64,000 nt of DNA, from assembly GCA_010093605.1 (NCBI GenBank), contig MU004181.1, forward strand, positions 124,001 through 188,000, read 5' to 3'. The DNA is from Lophium mytilinum. Lineage: Eukaryota > Ascomycota > Dothideomycetes > Mytilinidiales > Mytilinidiaceae. The notes beneath the pieces are model-generated. The model ran no database searches, was not told the DNA's origin, and worked only from the letters and a program-made list of their open reading frames with translations. Position numbers and translations under genes: made by a program. This document shows, piece by piece, positions 1 through 10,959 of the stretch (its first letter is position 1; each line of letters opens with the position of its first letter).

Positions 1-429
1 ACGACGTGAAAGGCAGACATCGCAAGAATAGGACGTAGACTTCCGGAAGACGGTTCTTTTCATCACTATAATGCTATGTGTGAGGAATGGTGATAGCGCT
101 GAGATGCGGTTGTGCTTTCGGAGGTGCTGCGGGGAGAATCGACCCCTGACGCTAACCGCAAAGGGAAAGGTTCCGTCGGTTCCTCTATTCTTCTGGATGC
201 ATCTCTGAACGTCACAAATATCATGCATTCGACTGAAAAGAACGAATGTATCAGCTTCATGAAATATTGCATCCTGAGTTATGTGGTTTCTCCCTAGTTG
301 CCTGCCGTCGCTCTCCTGTCCCAACGCGTTGCACATTCATTCCCCGCAAACTTGCCAGTACGCAACACAAGCTTGTAGAATTAATAGCTCATCGTCGGCC
401 TGTATTGTCTCGGCACGTAAAAAGCGCCG

Positions 430-888
430 CTAAGGATGTGGAGCACATGTCTTGATCCAATCCTCAACGCGTCCTGCTAAATCATCGTGCTTCGCCCTAT
501 GAAGCCCATACGAGATGACTTTCGCTCCGAAAGGAATATCGCGTCTGTACTTCCGCTCTACTAGTGCCACTAATTTTATTCGTCCATAGATAGGTGCTGT
601 CACGTCGGGCGCCGGAAAAGCGGCCAGATCGTCGGGTGCTGCAGGATTGTACATCATCACAAATAAGTCTTGAGAATCGCCATCTCGAGAGTTTCGAATG
701 TAATCGTGAAGATATAACATACCGACCGGGTCTGGTACGTTCAGTCCTGCTAGACTCACTCCTTGGTTTTGGAACATGTAGCTTGAGTAGAGCTAGTTCC
801 ATGCTTCCGCGTCGCTGATTTTGAACCCGAAAATTGGTCCTCTGAACGGATCTGCCGCGTCTCTTAGCCAATGTAATGCGACTGCCAT
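430..888 (-). pseudogene. Decayed family B gene (copy 1)
   Basis: The minus strand reads from ATG at 888 through 31 codons to an in-frame TAG at 793-795, and then stays open to 430. The protein begins with HWLR and a PFRGPIF block, has a NVPDPVGMLYLHDYI block, and ends in a RDIPFGAKV block and a VEDWI tail. The same blocks recur in the neighbouring relic at 1881-2328. The middle (short hydrophobic run, then SQDLFVMMY) aligns with the GQDLxxxxW motif of the intact genes at 42.2-45.7 kb. One stop in an otherwise intact frame suggests recent loss. Read-through or a sequencing error cannot be excluded. No known function. Confidence 0.5.
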
Positions 889-1880
889 TTTTTCTCTCGC
901 GGAGCTTGGATGAGGAGAGATAAGTGGATGGAAAGAGTGTATAAGTAGGGTTATTCTACGTTTGCTACAAAGTTAGCGGACGATCACTCTGTTTCGTGCT
1001 CTTTTCAAAGCAATGGTCAGATCAATCTCTACCTGCTTCCGTCTTGACCGACTGGGCAGTCAATCTGGCGGCCACATGTCCCATGTAGTAAAGTCTAATG
1101 AACCAACCCTCGTGTCTTCTTGACTTTCGGGCACCCGTCAAGCACGCGAAAGTTATCAAGCCGTCACATTGCAATCAGCAAACCTTCCAAAATCATCCAT
1201 GACTATTCCGATACGTGTTTTCACCTGTTATGCCCTCCCACACTGTCAGCCTTTGGGAAAATCTGAGATGTCACTAGAGGAAAAACGGAAAGAGTAACTG
1301 GACGTTTGCGGAAGTAGCTTCATTGGTTCATTCCGTGTCTTATGTGCCTTGATCAAACGAGTGACTGGAAACGTTATTACGGACCCAGATGACGCCTGTG
1401 TCATATAGCCGTGAAAGACATGCTGCGCCGGCGAAATTTCTGACCAATCAGTGCAGTAGCCAAAGGAAATTCATAGTTCCATGCCGTGGCTTCAACAATA
1501 TGTTATCCGAAAGAGATCGCTCGATTCAGGCCTTTCAAAATGAGCGACGATCGCCAGGTAAAGAGCGGCTACGACAAGGCGTAGTTCGATCTTCGCTTCA
1601 TCAATATTGGGTTTATCCCCTATCCATTGTCTTTACGAATGTCCGCCATGGCCCTCTCCTTCACTGTGATACATCCCCGCAAATATCTCCAGTCTACAAA
1701 TCAAACACATTAAACCTGCAGCTATGATTCACCCCGAATTCTAATAGAAGGCATGTTGTAGACGTCGGCTACCGATAGCGTCTTATCTGTCTTTGGCCAT
1801 CTTTTCCCCGCAAAATTCGCCCTACTAGCTCGTGATTAAGCAGCGATATTTGATATGAAGACACCAGTATGATCGGACCG
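889..1880. other. Intergenic, no supported gene
   Basis: Only short overlapping frames without conserved motifs occur here, and no start context, intron or domain supports any of them. Confidence 0.6.
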
Positions 1881-2328
1881 TCAATGCACAAAATTGCGAA
1901 TGATGTCACGAATACTTTTCGTCAAGGCGTCATGATCCTCCGTATCACCATCCTTGTGATACACCACTTTCGCTCCTTGAGGCGTATCTCGGAAATCGGA
2001 TCGTCTGCGTGGAAGGAGCAGTTGAATGAAACAGTGATCAGCTTCCTCTTCAAATCCATCGTACGTACGATGAAAATCGTGGGCTTTGGAGCTCCCATAT
2101 AAAAGCTAACAGGTCTTGGCCGTGCTTGATATCAAGAAAGTGATTAGGCACATTCATGACGCCAATCTTAGTGATTTTGAGTAAGGATTTGGGTAATATA
2201 GCCCTTGATGACTCCAAAAAGTATTTCGATGTGAGGACGTAGTTCCAACCCTCCGCCTCGTCAATTTCGAACCGAAAGATGGGTCATGTGAAGGGGCTGT
2301 CTTGGGGTCGAAGCCACGTGAAAGGCAT
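1881..2328 (-). pseudogene. Decayed family B gene (copy 2)
   Basis: This is a paralogue of the relic at 430-888. It starts MPFTWLR at 2328, with the block PIFRFEIDEAEGWN after an early stop. A run HGQDLLAFIWELQS follows, which closely matches GQDLVGILW of the intact gene at 43626-44108. The tail reads TPQGAKVVYH and then DIIRNF in a shifted frame, ending at a TGA at 1881-1883. At least two stops and one frameshift break it. It is the bridge that ties copy 1 to the right-hand family B cluster. The assignment rests on hand alignment. Confidence 0.5.
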
Positions 2329-2548
2329 ATCGGTGAGCTTGCTGGAGAGACTTTTGATGAGGTTGAGAAAAATGCACCAGTGAGAAGGGACTTATAGGGT
2401 TAATTTAGTGGGGTTTGCTACCGTATTGATCGAAATTCAGAGAAGATTCAAGAAAGGAGAGAAACTAAATGCGTTATCCCGCAAATGCATCATCCCGCAA
2501 ACCCAGTTTTGGGATTGACCAAAATCGCAGCAAACCATGGATGATACC

Positions 2549-3670
2549 TCAATCGTAGAAGAGCCCGAAAGAAGCGCGCTCCCCTTCAGCCAGTGTTCTA
2601 TTACGATAGTAGCGGCGGAAGTGACCTGCTCGGCGGTACGCACTATCTTGAAAATGGCACTCCACCCACCCAAAGTATGCAAAGTGACGGTTACACATTC
2701 GCTCATCGTCTCCCTGCGTGATGCAGATGAATTGCGTGTCGTCGACGTGAGCGTCGGAGGTTGCGGGCATTGCCATTCCTTCGCCGTCAAGCGCCATGCT
2801 CCAGGTATGGCCATCGCTGAGGTTTCGGACGATTGTAGTTGAGTTGTCATATTCGTCTTGACCCTGGAGCCGGATGTTATGAATAATCCTACGAGCTTCG
2901 TAGACCAGATGAAGCGCCTCCTTTGCAAGCTGTATAGGAGCAGTATCGGTCATCATGTACGAGCGGTGCTTCTTGAACGTCCAGCAAGCATATGGTGCAT
3001 ATGCTTTCGTGGAGGTGATGATATTAGAAAGGTCTGTGCAGTACTGGCGGCCAAGGGTAAGGATTTCCTCTATCGGTTCGGTGCGATACGAGGAATCACG
3101 CATGTATAGATGATCAGCACGTCTGTAGTGTAAGAAGATCCTAGTCCTCGAGCCTTCCTTAGACCACACGGAAATTGACGTCTCATCCGCTTCGACGAGC
3201 TGTGCCGCAGCCCCTGAATCAGATGCGTAGCCAGCGTCTTTCAAGAACATTGTCATATTCCACTTGCTGTCGTGAGCCGCTTTGATATACAGGTCGAGGC
3301 GGTCGCCCGGGCTGCAGCGATCGAAGAAGTTAAGAGCGAATTTGCCGGATATGAAGGCGGATAATTCACCCATTTTGTTGCGGAAGGCGATGGGGTCCTT
3401 GAAGAACTTCCTGAGGGAGGTGTTGATGTTCCATTGGCTCTTGGCTGCGGTAGCGTATACCTCCGCCAGGCTTGAGCTTACACGACGTAGGTTGATGAGG
3501 TCTGAGGGTTCGAGGTTGCGGGTGATAGCTTCGAAAATGGGCCAGTGCGAGTCCGCGTTGGAAAGGAATTTAACCAGAGGACTTGGGGTTGGAGGGCTCA
3601 TGGTGGCGGAATGAGAGGGTGGAGCGCCGACCGCTGGAGAGCACTCAATCATGAGCATAGTGGGAGCCAT
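2549..3670 (-). CDS. Family A F-box/NTase-like protein, divergent copy
   Basis: Encodes 373 aa from ATG 3670; the open frame extends upstream but without a better start. Order of parts: low-complexity N-terminus (residues 1-28); F-box-like helices starting SPLVKFLSNADSHWP and LEPSDLINLRRVS; FRNKMGE; FISGKFALNFFDR and GDRLDLYI, the degenerate nucleotidyltransferase-like core; then NIITSTKAYAPYACWTF. It lacks the C-terminal YYDDMMxxW signature of the plus-strand copies and ends in a frame that departs from the family consensus after about residue 320, so the C-terminus may be frameshifted or diverged. It is the only intact copy on the minus strand. Role unknown; an adaptor function is inferred from the F-box-like part only. 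Confidence 0.75.
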   Translation of the reverse strand: MAPTMLMIECSPAVGAPPSHSATMSPPTPSPLVKFLSNADSHWPIFEAITRNLEPSDLINLRRVSSSLAEVYATAAKSQWNINTSLRKFFKDPIAFRNKMGELSAFISGKFALNFFDRCSPGDRLDLYIKAAHDSKWNMTMFLKDAGYASDSGAAAQLVEADETSISVWSKEGSRTRIFLHYRRADHLYMRDSSYRTEPIEEILTLGRQYCTDLSNIITSTKAYAPYACWTFKKHRSYMMTDTAPIQLAKEALHLVYEARRIIHNIRLQGQDEYDNSTTIVRNLSDGHTWSMALDGEGMAMPATSDAHVDDTQFICITQGDDERMCNRHFAYFGWVECHFQDSAYRRAGHFRRYYRNRTLAEGERASFGLFYD

Positions 3671-4264
3671 CTTGTTGGTGGTCGAGACTGCAAGATCAAT
3701 GCAAAGATGGGGGTTATCAGATTCGGGAGGCGCGAGAAGTTGGTTGTGATCGCAAACCTGAAAGCCCTGTGGCAAATGACAGCAATGAATTATGGAATTC
3801 TTATGCTATGTGCATCATTCACTCTTGGGCCTTACAAGGTGTTCCTATAGCCGCCAGGGAGAGGCATTTCGAGCAATGTGAACCCCTGAAATAATTACCC
3901 CAGGTTTCCCCAAGGTTACTTCCATTTCATTAGTTTTAAACCCCTCAGATATCAGACTATCATGTACAGGCCTCCTGCAATATTGGTGTAGGGCCAGCAA
4001 GCTGAGTCGTTGATGATATTTCCTCTCACCAATATGGTGTTCAATGTTCTTATGAACTTGCCCCCGAATCTTTTTGTTCTCAGCAGCTATAGAGAACTTA
4101 CCAAACCACCACAACAAAGCTGACACGTTCTTTCTCCTTCTCAAAGCGAGTAAGCTGGCAAACCGATATTGAGCTCTGCATTGATATCGGCATCTGGAGA
4201 TAGATGCAGGATCAGCACCGGCGAGTAAGAAGAAGTAGCCATGCGGACGATCTTACCTAATCGA

Positions 4265-4458
4265 GCAAAAAAGACGGGTATAGCTTGATGAGGTTTGATA
4301 GCTCAGGTATTGATCGTGATGGCTTCTGAGATAGGCCAATGGGAGTCTCCGTTCTTGACGAACTCAACGAGAGGGCTTAGGTGGTTCGTAGCGGCGGGCT
4401 CTGGATAGGGGTCGCCGAGCATTTCGGCTTTGTCACTCATGAACGTAGTAGGGAGCAT
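4265..4458 (-). pseudogene. Family A N-terminal stub
   Basis: Starts at ATG 4458. Residues 28-48 read SPLVEFVKNGDSHWPISEAI, nearly identical to the start of the 2549-3670 protein. The frame then hits a stop at 4303, and homology continues for about 40 bp in other frames (LEPSDLINL equivalent) before disappearing. This is a truncated duplicate of the neighbouring gene on the same strand. Confidence 0.6.
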
Positions 4459-5183
4459 CTTTGCCACCTGCTGACATGCAGGAGTGATGAATGGGACGAA
4501 GGGTGTAGTAGGAAGGGGTCGGCGGGGGTATAGCCAGGAATCAAGATTCTCGGCAGCTAATGGTAGCAGTCGTAGGATCCCGAATACAAACGACCCGGCG
4601 GTAAAATCTTCTGATGAAGTGTTACCTAAACTTAAGTGCCTTTGTTGGAGGTACAAGCAGAGCTCTGCCGATGAGAGAGGTTTCCTTCTTGCGTTTGTCT
4701 CTTGCACGAAATAAGAATCGACTAGTCTTGGCCTCTAATATCGAGAGTTTTTTGCTGCCTGCTGGTCAGTTTCAGTCTATCAGAGGGGACATCAGCAAAC
4801 CTGCGTTGCATTTGGCTATAGAAGAAAGCTGTTCTCGCCTCCAGCTTATCGACTCCGACGCTGAGCAGTCTATTGTTTTGACCGATATTCCGGGAACCTG
4901 TGCATGAATCATATCTGTTTCCCAGTATAACCCCTCCGAATCTCTTCAGAAGTATAACCTTATAAGCACGAAAGATTTCTGTCTGTTCATGTCACCAACC
5001 GATTCGGAGCAAGACACTAGTATGGTGAACCTGGAACTTTGAATCGGCTAGCGGCGTGCCGAGCACGCGCATTTCGAGGAGGAGCCTTGTACTTCAACAC
5101 ATTCAACTCCTTCTTGATTCTCGAACTTTGCGCATCCACACACTCCTAATCACCACCTTGCCACCACCATCATTACACCATCG
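4459..5183. other. Divergent intergenic spacer
   Basis: Separates the minus-strand and plus-strand halves of the family A array. No supported coding region. The right end carries the 5' leader of the gene starting at 5290. Confidence 0.5.
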
Positions 5184-5240
5184 GTAAGTAAGCTCAACGC
5201 AAAAGAACATCCGACGTGAATGACGGCTGACACCAAGTAG
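5184..5240 (+). other. Predicted 57-bp 5' UTR intron
   Basis: Donor GTAAGT at 5184, a branch-like GGCTGAC near 5225, and acceptor AAGTAG ending at 5240. It sits 49 bp before the ATG of the next gene. Prediction from splice motifs only. Confidence 0.4.
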
Positions 5241-5289
5241 GCACAAAACTCCTATTAGACACAGTCTAGGCGCAACGCCTCGAGGAACA

Positions 5290-6489
5290 ATGTCCACTTC
5301 TTCCGATGCCTCTACCAATGGCTCTTCCCATGTCCCTATCAATTCCACGACGGCGCCGAGTCCATCACGCCTTGTTGACTTTCTGGCAGAGCCAAACGCC
5401 TACTATCCAATCTTCGATTCTAATACTCGCAATCTAGAAGCGAACGACTTGCTGAAGCTACGCCATGTATCGAAATCCCTCACCACCGTGTACCCAACTG
5501 TGCAAAAGACGCAGTGGAATGTCAATGAGGCGTTGAAGAAGTTCGTGAAGGATCGGAAAGAATTCCGCAATAAACTGGGCCTGGCCTCCTGCGTCATATC
5601 AGGGCAGTTTGCGCTGGACTTCCTCGACAGGAGCGCCGTGGGGGACCGCCTGGACATTTTCGCACACGGAAAGATGGGGGGTCTAGCAAACGCGGAATAC
5701 ATGGCATGGTGGATCGAACACGAAGGCTATGCCGTTGTTCGCTCCTACCCATACGACGATGAACTTATGACCGAAGTCTACGTACGCCCAGGCACAAGCG
5801 ATCCGACTATCTATCTACAAAACACTCGCGATACTCCAATCGTGAGCCTCTTGAGAGTCGGCCCCCAGTACAGTCTTGCCCTCGCCAACATTATGACATC
5901 TACCAAAGTCTACGCACCGTTTGCGAGAGACACTTTCAGAGAGCATCGGTCCTATCTCAACAAGCTCCTCGACGACTACTGCGCCGACTTGCTTACCGCT
6001 GTAGCGCAAACCGGACGTCGCATGCTCGACATACGCCACATAGCAACCCGGCAGGGGAGCGTCATTCGTCAATTTACCGACGGCAGCACCTGGACCATGG
6101 AATTGAATAATGCTGGTATTGACAGTCCCACAACTCCGGACTACGTTGTAGATTTCACCACGTTTGCAATCAGTGTCACACGAAAACATCCGCAGTACTA
6201 TTATTGGATTGACATACTCCAAATATCACATCCTGCGCTTGCTTATACCTGGGCGCACTTATGTAGCCCCAAAGGACGCTTAGATGCAGCTATGGCGATG
6301 GAACTCTCAATGACCCCGAGGGATAATTGGCCTGGATCCGGCAATAGATCATTCGACGACATTCTGCTCAACGGAGATCACCTCAAACCCGACTTGCTGG
6401 CGCTTTCAAGGTACTATGATGACATGCTAACTGAGTGGCTTGAGGAGGAGCTACTCGAAAGGGACGATGTGGGGTACAGTGGATGGTGA
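5290..6489 (+). CDS. Family A F-box/NTase-like protein
   Basis: Encodes 399 aa from ATG 5290 (AACAATGTCC). Order of parts: Ser/Thr-rich N-terminus; F-box-like segment PSRLVDFLAEPNAYYPIFD with LEANDLLKLRHVSKSL (about residues 22-60); KTQWNVNEALKKFVKD; FRNKLG; VISGQFALDFLDR and VGDRLDIF (about 100-120); SLALANIMTSTKVYAPFARDTF with HRSY (about 200-225); FTDGSTWTMEL; and the C-terminal signature YYDDMLTEWLEEE. The core resembles fungal F-box-linked nucleotidyltransferase-fold proteins. The usual GS and DxD positions read SGQ and RLD, so catalysis is doubtful. Intronless within the coding part. First member of the plus-strand tandem run. Confidence 0.85.
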   Translation: MSTSSDASTNGSSHVPINSTTAPSPSRLVDFLAEPNAYYPIFDSNTRNLEANDLLKLRHVSKSLTTVYPTVQKTQWNVNEALKKFVKDRKEFRNKLGLASCVISGQFALDFLDRSAVGDRLDIFAHGKMGGLANAEYMAWWIEHEGYAVVRSYPYDDELMTEVYVRPGTSDPTIYLQNTRDTPIVSLLRVGPQYSLALANIMTSTKVYAPFARDTFREHRSYLNKLLDDYCADLLTAVAQTGRRMLDIRHIATRQGSVIRQFTDGSTWTMELNNAGIDSPTTPDYVVDFTTFAISVTRKHPQYYYWIDILQISHPALAYTWAHLCSPKGRLDAAMAMELSMTPRDNWPGSGNRSFDDILLNGDHLKPDLLALSRYYDDMLTEWLEEELLERDDVGYSGW

Positions 6490-7219
6490 TAGTACGGGCA
6501 AGGGGCTTGTAGCGGGCTAAGAAGCTGAAGTTCGGAAGTTTATCAGTTTGGTAGAGGATGTGTGATTCAGTATCTATGATGATGCCATTCAAAACTGACA
6601 GCTGATTCCGGCTCAGCATATGGGCTGCGAATTTTAACTGTGTTATATATTTCTAAGAATTAAGCAGCAAAAGATCGCCGGGCTGAGCTTCTACCAAAGG
6701 CCTCAACAAACAGTTCCATGGCAAGATGGCAAAGCAGGTTTGAAACTAAGCTAGCATTGATGAAAGTACACCATTCTTGATAAGACGTTCCTTAACCACG
6801 GCTTTCCCTTGACTTGAAAATGGTGACTCTTCTGGTACTTACAGAGATCTTCCAGAGTTCTCAAGTTTAGTAGACTACACCTAAACGAGTACATGGAAGT
6901 CCCGGTGAAGCGTTGTTCTCACGTGAACAGACGTAAATGGCACGTTCAGGTGGGCAGCTACAGGTTTAAGGCATATCTTGCTTCCTACCCTGATTCACCA
7001 TTCTCACGCGTACTACTGACAGGCTCTGTGCCCACTCAAAGACCCCCCTCGCCCATCACCTAACGTCAACTTGAAGCTCTACAGTAGCCAACCAACACCC
7101 ACGGCCCAACACGTCTCAACCACCCCACCTCCAGAGCCTCTGCGGAGCCATACCCGAGCGTGAACTCAACCTATACCCCAACCCGCAACCCAAGCACAAC
7201 GTCCGCCATTGTGAACACC
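6490..7219. other. Intergenic spacer and promoter region
   Basis: No supported gene. The last 120 bp before 7220 are C-rich and pyrimidine-rich, as in many fungal promoters. Confidence 0.4.
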
Positions 7220-8434
7220 ATGGACCCGACTCCGCGCCAAAGCCCTCTAGTAGACTTCCTCACAGATCCTGGCCGCCACGTGCCCATGTTTGACGCTATT
7301 ACGCAGAACTTGGGCCCGGCCGACATCGTCAAACTCGGTCGCGTGTCCAAAGCTCTCGGCAATGTGTACCCCGCCGTCCAAAAGTCTCAGTGGAACATTG
7401 ACGCGTCCTTGAAGAAGTTCTTCAAGGAGCCCAAAGCTTTCCGTAACGCACTGAGCGAGGCCTGGGGAGTGATCTCAGGAATCTTCGCCCTCGACTTCCT
7501 AGATAGGCGAGCGCCAGGAAACCGGCTCGATACTTTCCTGCATCATGAAGTACCGGATGATGACGAGGATAACTTCTCATTTCTTGGTATGGAGAAATAC
7601 CTGAAGGATCAGGGATATACTGAAGACACGCCCCAGCGCATTCTTGGACAGCCAGTTGACATTGACATGAATAACGATTTTGGGTTCAAGATCTACGCCC
7701 TGGAAGGACATGGCGCTAGTGCAAAGCTGTCAGTTTACCTTCACGGCTGTCTTGCGGATCGCGTGTCTGATATCTTGACTAGCTGGACAACTTCCCAAAA
7801 TTCAACAGCTTTGTCTAATATCATCACCGCCACCAAGGCGTACGCGCCGTTCGCGCGGGAAACGTTCAAAGAGTACCGATCGTATTTAACCCAAGAAGCG
7901 AGTCAGTGGACCGTAGGGGGACTCCATGTGGTTGAAACTACTGGAAGGAAGATCCTAGATATCCGGCAGCAGGACAAACTGCTAAAGGACCATGCTCGGA
8001 GTCTCTCGGATGGCATGACGTGGACTTTAGTACTCGACTCTGAGGGGATCCAAGAGCCCTTCGCACCGGAATATATCACCGACGCCACGGTATTCTCACT
8101 CAGTGTCGACAAACGCCATGGTGTCAACTTCTACAACGTCGAAATTGAACCATTTGACCACGCGGTGTTAGAGCATACCTGGTATGTGCCGGAAGCCTAC
8201 CATGCGCCCCTGAGAGAAATACTTGACTCCATCGCGGTCCTCTCGTTCTTCAGAACCCCGAAGGAGAAGTGGGTGACGGAACTATCGGCATATCATACCC
8301 ACCAGGACGTCATCCGGAACCGACCTGATAAGGCTACGAACGCGATTGCTTGGCCACATAAGAAGCCGTACTACGATGACATGATGGTAGAGTGGATCCA
8401 AGAGGTGCAGAAGCAGATCAAGGAGACGAAGTAG
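7220..8434 (+). CDS. Family A F-box/NTase-like protein
   Basis: Encodes 404 aa. The frame opens at a GTG at 7160, but ATG 7220 sits in a perfect CACCATGG context and gives the N-terminus MDPTPRQSPLVDFL, matching the family. Signatures in order: LGPADIVKLGRVSKAL F-box-like helix; SQWNIDASLKKFF; VISGIFALDFLDR and PGNRLDTF; an acidic insertion DDDEDN; ALSNIITATKAYAPFARETF with YRSYL; LSDGMTWTLVLDSEGI; PKEKW; and YYDDMMVEWIQEV near the C-terminus. The NTase-like catalytic pair is missing (RLD for DxD). Same strand and spacing as its neighbours, so a tandem duplicate. Function unknown. Confidence 0.85.
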   Translation: MDPTPRQSPLVDFLTDPGRHVPMFDAITQNLGPADIVKLGRVSKALGNVYPAVQKSQWNIDASLKKFFKEPKAFRNALSEAWGVISGIFALDFLDRRAPGNRLDTFLHHEVPDDDEDNFSFLGMEKYLKDQGYTEDTPQRILGQPVDIDMNNDFGFKIYALEGHGASAKLSVYLHGCLADRVSDILTSWTTSQNSTALSNIITATKAYAPFARETFKEYRSYLTQEASQWTVGGLHVVETTGRKILDIRQQDKLLKDHARSLSDGMTWTLVLDSEGIQEPFAPEYITDATVFSLSVDKRHGVNFYNVEIEPFDHAVLEHTWYVPEAYHAPLREILDSIAVLSFFRTPKEKWVTELSAYHTHQDVIRNRPDKATNAIAWPHKKPYYDDMMVEWIQEVQKQIKETK

Positions 8435-8539
8435 TATTAGCGGCGAATGCGGTGCTGATGTGCACACCCTATCAATTCACAGCATTGTGACAGGAGTTTG
8501 GGCTTTCTTTGGTACTGTTTGGGGCGTTCCAATAGGCTC

Positions 8540-8645
8540 TTAATATTCGGACATGTTGACAAACTTCACACAATGAAAATTGGGCTACCGTTTGACTGGC
8601 CAAAGTCGTGATAGCTGAGGCACTCCTGACAGTGGCGTCGTGCAA
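8540..8645 (+). repeat. Single diverged unit of the CTGACAGTGG repeat family
   Basis: Contains TTTGACTGGCCAAAG, then GGCACTCCTGACAGTGG and GCGTC at 8619-8638. The same order occurs in the tandem blocks at 10.2-10.7 kb (inverted) and 36.3-37.1 kb. It lies between two family A genes. Confidence 0.5.
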
Positions 8646-8852
8646 CTAAGAGTTGTTGCCGGGCAGTGAGATATATGTGTGCGTAAACTTATGACCTTAC
8701 TGTACCATTCTCCCTTAGAGGCTTAGCGTCGTGGGGGCCTTGGCGTGCTCGTCTTGTTCCGCATTCCCAACATCCACTCGCTGTTCGACCTCCACTTCAC
8801 CACACCGCGTCACACCCACAGCGTTCAACTCCAGCAACCGTACTAGAAGAAC

Positions 8853-9995
8853 ATGTCCAATTCTACCAGCATCCCGCCGCGCGCCAGCCCGCTCCTCAAC
8901 TTCTTGACGCAGCCGGGCCGATATGTGCCCTTTTTCAACGCCATCATCGAGCATCTTGGTCCAGCCGACATTATCAAGTTACGTGGTACGTCTCGAGATC
9001 TCGGCAACATGTATTCCACTCTCATAAGCACGAAATGGAACATCAACACCGCCCTATGGAAATTTTTCAAGCACCCGAAAGCCTTCCGCAACAAGCTAGG
9101 AGAGACGTCGGGGGTAATATCGGGACAGTTTGCGCTCGATTTCCTGGACAGAAAGCCGCCCGCGGACCGACTCGATATCTGGGTGCAAGGACATGCGGAG
9201 AGCCGGGAGGAGGAAGACGAAAACACGTCCCAGAAATGCTCCCACACCACTGTAGGTGAATGGATCCAACAGCAAGGCTACGTAGAGGACACGATCCTAC
9301 AGGAGATAAAAAGAGACGCTAAGTGGGGTTACAAGATGTACAGAGGGACTGCAGGGCGCGAAAATTTGACGATCCATCTCCACGGCTGCATGTGGAAGAA
9401 CCCCGTTCCTGACATCCTGGCCGACCGCAGCGTCCCCCAAGGCACACTGGCGCTAGTAAACATCATCACCGCGACGAAAATTTATGCACCATTCGCTCGA
9501 GACACGTTCACCAAAAATCACTCCTACATGCAAAAGGCCATTAGACAAGACCTCAAGGGACCGGTTGGAGAGATGGTCAACGTAGTAGCTCAGTCGCGTC
9601 AGATCCTAGACCCTCCGCCTCAAGCCGAAGACCACATACGGAGTTTCTCCGATGGCAACACCTGGAGGATGATGCTAGACTCCGAGGGCATCGCGCCGCC
9701 AGCCATCCCGGACTTTGTGACTGATGCCACGAGGTTCTCGGTCCGCGTCCAGCCCGAGTGCTATTCCATCAACACCGGTGAGCTCGAAGACCCTGCGCTG
9801 CGCTATGCCTGGGCTATGCCGGTCGATTACTTCCTGATTCTCTCTAAGAAGCTGAAGTTCCGCCGCGAGGTTCAAATGTATGAAACACCGCACGAGCTAG
9901 GATACTATGATGATAGAATGCCGAAGTGGATCAGTGAGACTGATCGGGAAGTTTCTTTGAAGATGCAAAAGGATATAGGCTGGTCTACACTATGA
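8853..9995 (+). CDS. Family A F-box/NTase-like protein
   Basis: Encodes 380 aa from ATG 8853 (AACATGTCC). Shortest plus-strand member, with almost no N-terminal extension: it begins MSNSTSIPPRASPLLNFL. Signatures: LGPADIIKLRGTSRDLG; TKWNINTALWKFF; FRNKLGETSGVISGQFALDF; ADRLDIWV; an acidic insertion EEEDEN; ALVNIITATKIYAPFARDTF; FSDGNTWRMMLDSEGI; and the C-terminal YYDDRMPKWI. Relative to 7220-8434 it has lost part of the linker before the C-terminal signature. Intact, intronless, tandem duplicate. Function unknown. Confidence 0.85.
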   Translation: MSNSTSIPPRASPLLNFLTQPGRYVPFFNAIIEHLGPADIIKLRGTSRDLGNMYSTLISTKWNINTALWKFFKHPKAFRNKLGETSGVISGQFALDFLDRKPPADRLDIWVQGHAESREEEDENTSQKCSHTTVGEWIQQQGYVEDTILQEIKRDAKWGYKMYRGTAGRENLTIHLHGCMWKNPVPDILADRSVPQGTLALVNIITATKIYAPFARDTFTKNHSYMQKAIRQDLKGPVGEMVNVVAQSRQILDPPPQAEDHIRSFSDGNTWRMMLDSEGIAPPAIPDFVTDATRFSVRVQPECYSINTGELEDPALRYAWAMPVDYFLILSKKLKFRREVQMYETPHELGYYDDRMPKWISETDREVSLKMQKDIGWSTL

Positions 9996-10179
9996 CGAAG
10001 CGTAGTACACCGAGACTGTAGTTAGAAATGATATTATATGTCTCTGAAAACCCTGACTGACGTTCATGGCGTTTGTTTTGCTGATATTGGGAAATTTACT
10101 GGAACATAGATACCATAAGCAGATCGTTTTGGGCTTTATTTCTGAGCCTTTGTATTTGTTACTGTTCGGCTTCGTCTTG

Positions 10180-10720
10180 CTCACTTCACACCGTTGTAAG
10201 AAGTAGCCAAGTTGGCTGGGAGGTGTTGAGATAAACAGTACTCTGATTCGCACTATCTGCAGATTGATATCGCGCCTAGATGCATCTAGAAATATCTTAC
10301 AAGTCTGGGTATCCGAAATGATCCTGTTCGGCTTCAATTTTGCTTGCTTCATACCACTGGAAGGAGTAGCCCAGCTAGTCCTGAACTAATGAGTTAAACA
10401 GCACTCTGATTTGTCCTGTCTGGAATCTAAAATCGTACCTAGATAATTGCAGTACTGTTCCATAAGTCTGGGCACACGAATTTATATCTATTTGTCTCGA
10501 ATTTTGCTCCCTTAACGCCACTGTCAGGGGTAGCCTGGATGGTCGGTAGCTAGCTAGTCCAAACGCAGTCTAATATACACTTTCTGGAACCTGACATCAA
10601 GCTTAGATGCCTGCAGTACTAATCCACAAGACTGAAAACACCTATTTGAATCTATTCGCCTGGATTTTGCAACGTCAATACTACTGTCAGGGGTAGTCTA
10701 GCGAGTCAGTAAATAGCCGG
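10180..10720 (-). repeat. Tandem satellite block, about 162-bp period, 3.3 units
   Basis: Unit starts near 10189, 10349, 10513 and 10675 share the order (A/G)CCACTG..., (G)GGGTAGCC, AGT(C)C, a run ending TCTGGAA, CCTAGATG or CTTAGATGC, GCAGTACT, AAG(T)CTGGG, and ATTTTGC. The reverse complement of the core is CTACCCCTGACAGTGG, shared with the block at 36.3-37.1 kb. It sits between family A members 8853-9995 and 10960-12357, where it could promote unequal crossing over (inference). Confidence 0.7.
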
Positions 10721-10959
10721 TCAGAATAGAGTGCAGATTGTACTGTTTAAGACTAAACATCGGCTTTGGATCCTTGAAACTTCGTGGGGGACTCAAGACC
10801 TATCACGTGATACCGTTATTCGCGCCAAGCCTTGTGTTCACGCGTGAGCGCGTCGTAGGTAACGTTACACGAAGTTCAAATCAAACATCCACCATAATTA
10901 CAACTTGCCATCGCCTCGATACCGCTATACTCTTCGCACTTCCACACAGCTTCAGCACC

